This document shows, piece by piece, positions 21,840-23,699 of a stretch of DNA of 23,699 bases (position 1 is its first letter; every line of letters begins with the position of its first letter). The position numbers were made by a program, and so were the translations under genes. The notes below the pieces were generated by a model. The model was not told the DNA's origin. It worked only from the letters and a program-made list of their open reading frames with translations, and ran no database searches. Source of the DNA: W0P28-013 sp963621145 (GTDB lineage: Bacteria > Bacteroidota > Bacteroidia > Bacteroidales > Paludibacteraceae); NCBI GenBank assembly GCA_963621145.1, contig CAVFDI010000026.1, positions 1 to 23,699 of the forward strand. The letters are read 5' to 3'.

Positions 21840-22619
21840 TTATTTCTGGAATTTTCCGACATATTTTATTGCCAAGAACACGAGCCAATCAGGCGTATGT
21901 TTGAGCAGCGGCGTGCAGAGGTGATTGATGACGCCGGGCATGTCCGATTTTTTCTTTTTGAACATTTTTTTCAGTGCGCGGCGCACCAGTTTTTCGGGCG
22001 GAATGCTTACGGTGAGGCGCACTGCCACGCGTCGCCAATAGTCGCTAAGGCCAAACAGCGCAGTGTCGACCGCACCTGGCGTCATCACCGTGATGCCAAC
22101 GCCCTTCGGATGAAATTCGTACCACAGCGATTTACTCAAATTGTAGATAAATGCTTTGGTGGCGTTGTAGGTTTGAATGCCAGGCATTGCCATCCACGCG
22201 CTCATCGACGACATGTTCAAGATGTAGCCATTGCCGCGGTGGCACATATCTTCGCCAAACAGTCGGCAGAGTTTCGCCACGGTTATCATGTGCAGATTCA
22301 GCATCAACTCGATGCGGCGCATGCTAGTTTCGACATACGGATTGAAGAAAAAGACGCCAGCATTATTTATCAGAATGTCAACTTGCAAGGCATTTTCGTT
22401 GCAGAAATCGTGCAGTTGCTCGGCTGCGTCGGGCAGGCTGAGGTCGGCAAAATGAGCCACGGTTTTCACGCCATAGTCGGCAGCGAGCGAGGTCGCCACT
22501 TGGTTCAGTTCGTCGGGTTGATTGCTTACGAGCAGCAGGTCGGTGTGGTAGTCGCGCGCCAGCTGTGTGGCGTACTGCAGTCCAATTCCCGACGAGGCTC
22601 CGGTTACTAGTGCTAACAT
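21840..22619 (-). CDS. Short-chain dehydrogenase/reductase
   Basis: 259 residues with a classical SDR layout. The cofactor motif is TGASSGIG (6-13) and NNAG lies at 85-88. The catalytic Ser is in NMSSMSAW (135-142) and the YxxxK motif is Y151-K155 (TYNATKAF). PGAVDTALF follows. The second position after the glycine motif does not settle NADH versus NADPH use. The C-terminal 50 residues are basic and then hydrophobic (KKMFKKKKSD.., DWLVFLAIKYVGKF), suggesting membrane association, as in lipid- or steroid-acting SDRs. The substrate is unknown and the gene appears to stand alone. Confidence 0.88.
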   Translation of the reverse strand: MLALVTGASSGIGLQYATQLARDYHTDLLLVSNQPDELNQVATSLAADYGVKTVAHFADLSLPDAAEQLHDFCNENALQVDILINNAGVFFFNPYVETSMRRIELMLNLHMITVAKLCRLFGEDMCHRGNGYILNMSSMSAWMAMPGIQTYNATKAFIYNLSKSLWYEFHPKGVGITVMTPGAVDTALFGLSDYWRRVAVRLTVSIPPEKLVRRALKKMFKKKKSDMPGVINHLCTPLLKHTPDWLVFLAIKYVGKFQK

Positions 22620-22626
22620 TTTTTCT

Positions 22627-22642
22627 GAATTAGGAGTGAGGA
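22627..22642 (+). repeat. Second copy of the 16-bp dispersed intergenic word
   Basis: GAATTAGGAGTGAGGA, identical to 4726-4741. It lies 7 bp upstream of the SDR start codon. The rest of 22643-22766 is AT-rich and includes the arm at 22669-22683; no promoter with both boxes was found. Confidence 0.65.
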
Positions 22643-22668
22643 ATAAAGATAAATAATTTCTTAATTAC

Positions 22669-22683
22669 CTAATTTCCAATTAT
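22669..22683. repeat. 15-bp inverted repeat, right arm of the pair around the SDR gene
   Basis: CTAATTTCCAATTAT, exact reverse complement of 21821-21835. Confidence 0.7.
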
Positions 22684-22766
22684 TTAATTAAGGATTGGAA
22701 GTATATTGGCAATTTTGAGTCATTTATAAAATCACTTGCAAAAACCTCAGTTATTAAATTATTAAG

Positions 22767-23696
22767 TTATTGATTTACTGAATGATTTTCCACTTCCGTG
22801 CGTAGGTCGTCGAGAAATTTGCCGTTGTAGGTGAAATATTTTGCGCCCTGATAAGCGCCAGAAGCATTACGCCTGTCAGCGGGCATAAACGCGCGAGTAA
22901 AGACAGAAAGCTTGTACAATGCGCCGTTAAATTCCACTTTATCATCGCTTGCAACGCGCACTTTTGTGTTTGTCGGAGTGAAAATCACCGTGCTTCCAAC
23001 TGGAATATTTACCATGCTAAATTTGAAAGGCGGGCGTTGCCTCTTTTCATTTTCAGCGACCGTTTTTTTAACGAACACAGGCTCATCTTCACAAACAACA
23101 TCAGCCTGATGCGGCGCATTTTTGTGCAAATGAACTTCGTCGATTTCTGCGTCGTCGATGGTTTCAGCAATATCTTTCAAAATTTCCAACGCCTTGTCGG
23201 GTTTTACATTGAAAAATTCGCGGTTTTTGCGAATGCGTAGGTCGGTCAGTCGATCGATGGTTTTGTGAACAAGTTTTTCGACTTGCTCATATTTTGCAGT
23301 TTTGAGCGTGGCATAAATCTCGAAAGGCAGCGGCACTGCGGTGTTGTCTAGTTCTTTCGAACGTACATCTACGGGACGCGAACTCTTGCCAATTTTCACC
23401 CAATCTTCGCGAAAACTTGGATTTGTGAGTATATAAACAAAGCCTTTATCGTGCGCAGGGGCGACTTTTTCTGGCTTTTTGTAGTTTTTCAAACGATAAA
23501 ATCCTGCGCCATCACTTTCGCATTTTTCAAAAATCTCGGTTTTTGTCGCCAACACAGCGCCGACCGAATTTTCAGGCGTTTTGCCAGTAGTTTGATAATA
23601 ACCTTTTGCCATCGCTTGTTTGGTAATTTCGCGATAGTGCGTGGGGCGATTATCGTTTTCTTGCAGAGTTTTTATGATGGCGTCTTGGGTGTTCAT
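22767..23696 (-). CDS. HARE-HTH / GIY-YIG (T5orf172) protein with a RAMA-like C-terminal domain
   Basis: 309 residues. Residues 3-70 resemble the HARE-HTH winged helix (IIKTLQENDNRPTHYREITKQAMAKGYY.., ending GFYRL). Residues 86-182 form a T5orf172-type GIY-YIG nuclease domain: FVYILTNPSF (86-95, GIY position), WVKIGKS (99-105, YIG position), Arg107, Glu141 or nearby, and NREFF (158-162). Residues about 223-300 have IPVGSTVIF, VEFNGALYKLS and KYFTYNGKFLDDLR, as in a small C-terminal domain frequent in restriction- and GIY-YIG-type proteins. It may be a DNA endonuclease or a modification/chromatin-type reader. The gene appears complete, starting 3 bp inside the window edge, so its partners upstream cannot be seen. 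Confidence 0.78.
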   Translation of the reverse strand: MNTQDAIIKTLQENDNRPTHYREITKQAMAKGYYQTTGKTPENSVGAVLATKTEIFEKCESDGAGFYRLKNYKKPEKVAPAHDKGFVYILTNPSFREDWVKIGKSSRPVDVRSKELDNTAVPLPFEIYATLKTAKYEQVEKLVHKTIDRLTDLRIRKNREFFNVKPDKALEILKDIAETIDDAEIDEVHLHKNAPHQADVVCEDEPVFVKKTVAENEKRQRPPFKFSMVNIPVGSTVIFTPTNTKVRVASDDKVEFNGALYKLSVFTRAFMPADRRNASGAYQGAKYFTYNGKFLDDLRTEVENHSVNQ

Positions 23697-23699
23697 GGT

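Overview
The window looks like chromosomal DNA of a Bacteroidales-type bacterium (phylum Bacteroidota). Three things support this. Promoters repeatedly match the Bacteroidota form (a TTG-type -33 box, about 20 bp, then TAnnTTTG). Exported proteins include a type IX secretion-like C-terminal domain, Omp85/OMP barrels, SPOR and TPR/PD40 proteins and a GldG homologue. Housekeeping proteins (RsgA, Frr, RecJ, CoaD, RuvC, S20) have Bacteroidota-like sequences. The species cannot be named from sequence alone.

Layout. (1) 20-2781, minus: frr, an Omp85-type barrel and rsgA, probably one operon; recJ (2994-4715) runs divergently. (2) 4716-5797: an AbiE-type toxin-antitoxin remnant with a complete AbiEi-like antitoxin, a perfect 12-bp inverted repeat over its promoter and start codon, and an AbiEii toxin cut to 89 residues where it meets the end of coaD. 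(3) 5805-7340: coaD (minus) and a small outer-membrane barrel protein (plus) with a long leader. (4) 7515-11140, minus: SPOR lipoprotein, RNase Z, TPR/PD40 protein and lipoprotein, a likely four-gene unit from a promoter at 11188-11217 to a terminator at 7457-7491. (5) 11257-14710: ruvC and a large Big_2-domain secreted protein, bracketed by two inverted copies of a ~200-bp MITE-like element. (6) 14827-18023, plus: ALDH3-type aldehyde dehydrogenase, DciA/DUF721 protein and an SLC45-like MFS sugar transporter. (7) 18210-19069: a HigB-like/HigA toxin-antitoxin pair. (8) 19208-23696, minus: tRNA-Glu with rpsT, gldG, a short FeoB-associated Cys-rich membrane protein, an SDR oxidoreductase and a HARE-HTH/GIY-YIG protein.

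Most genes are ordinary core or envelope genes. The less ordinary material lies between them: the truncated AbiE locus with its operator, the HigBA-like pair, the inverted MITE pair (one copy sits between the ruvC promoter and ruvC), a family of phased 9-bp repeats directly in front of four unrelated genes, heptamer tandem repeats in other spacers, and a possible alternative-pairing leader before the barrel gene at 6591. I did not find a clear large novel system; the leader repeats and the two toxin-antitoxin loci are the best candidates for follow-up.
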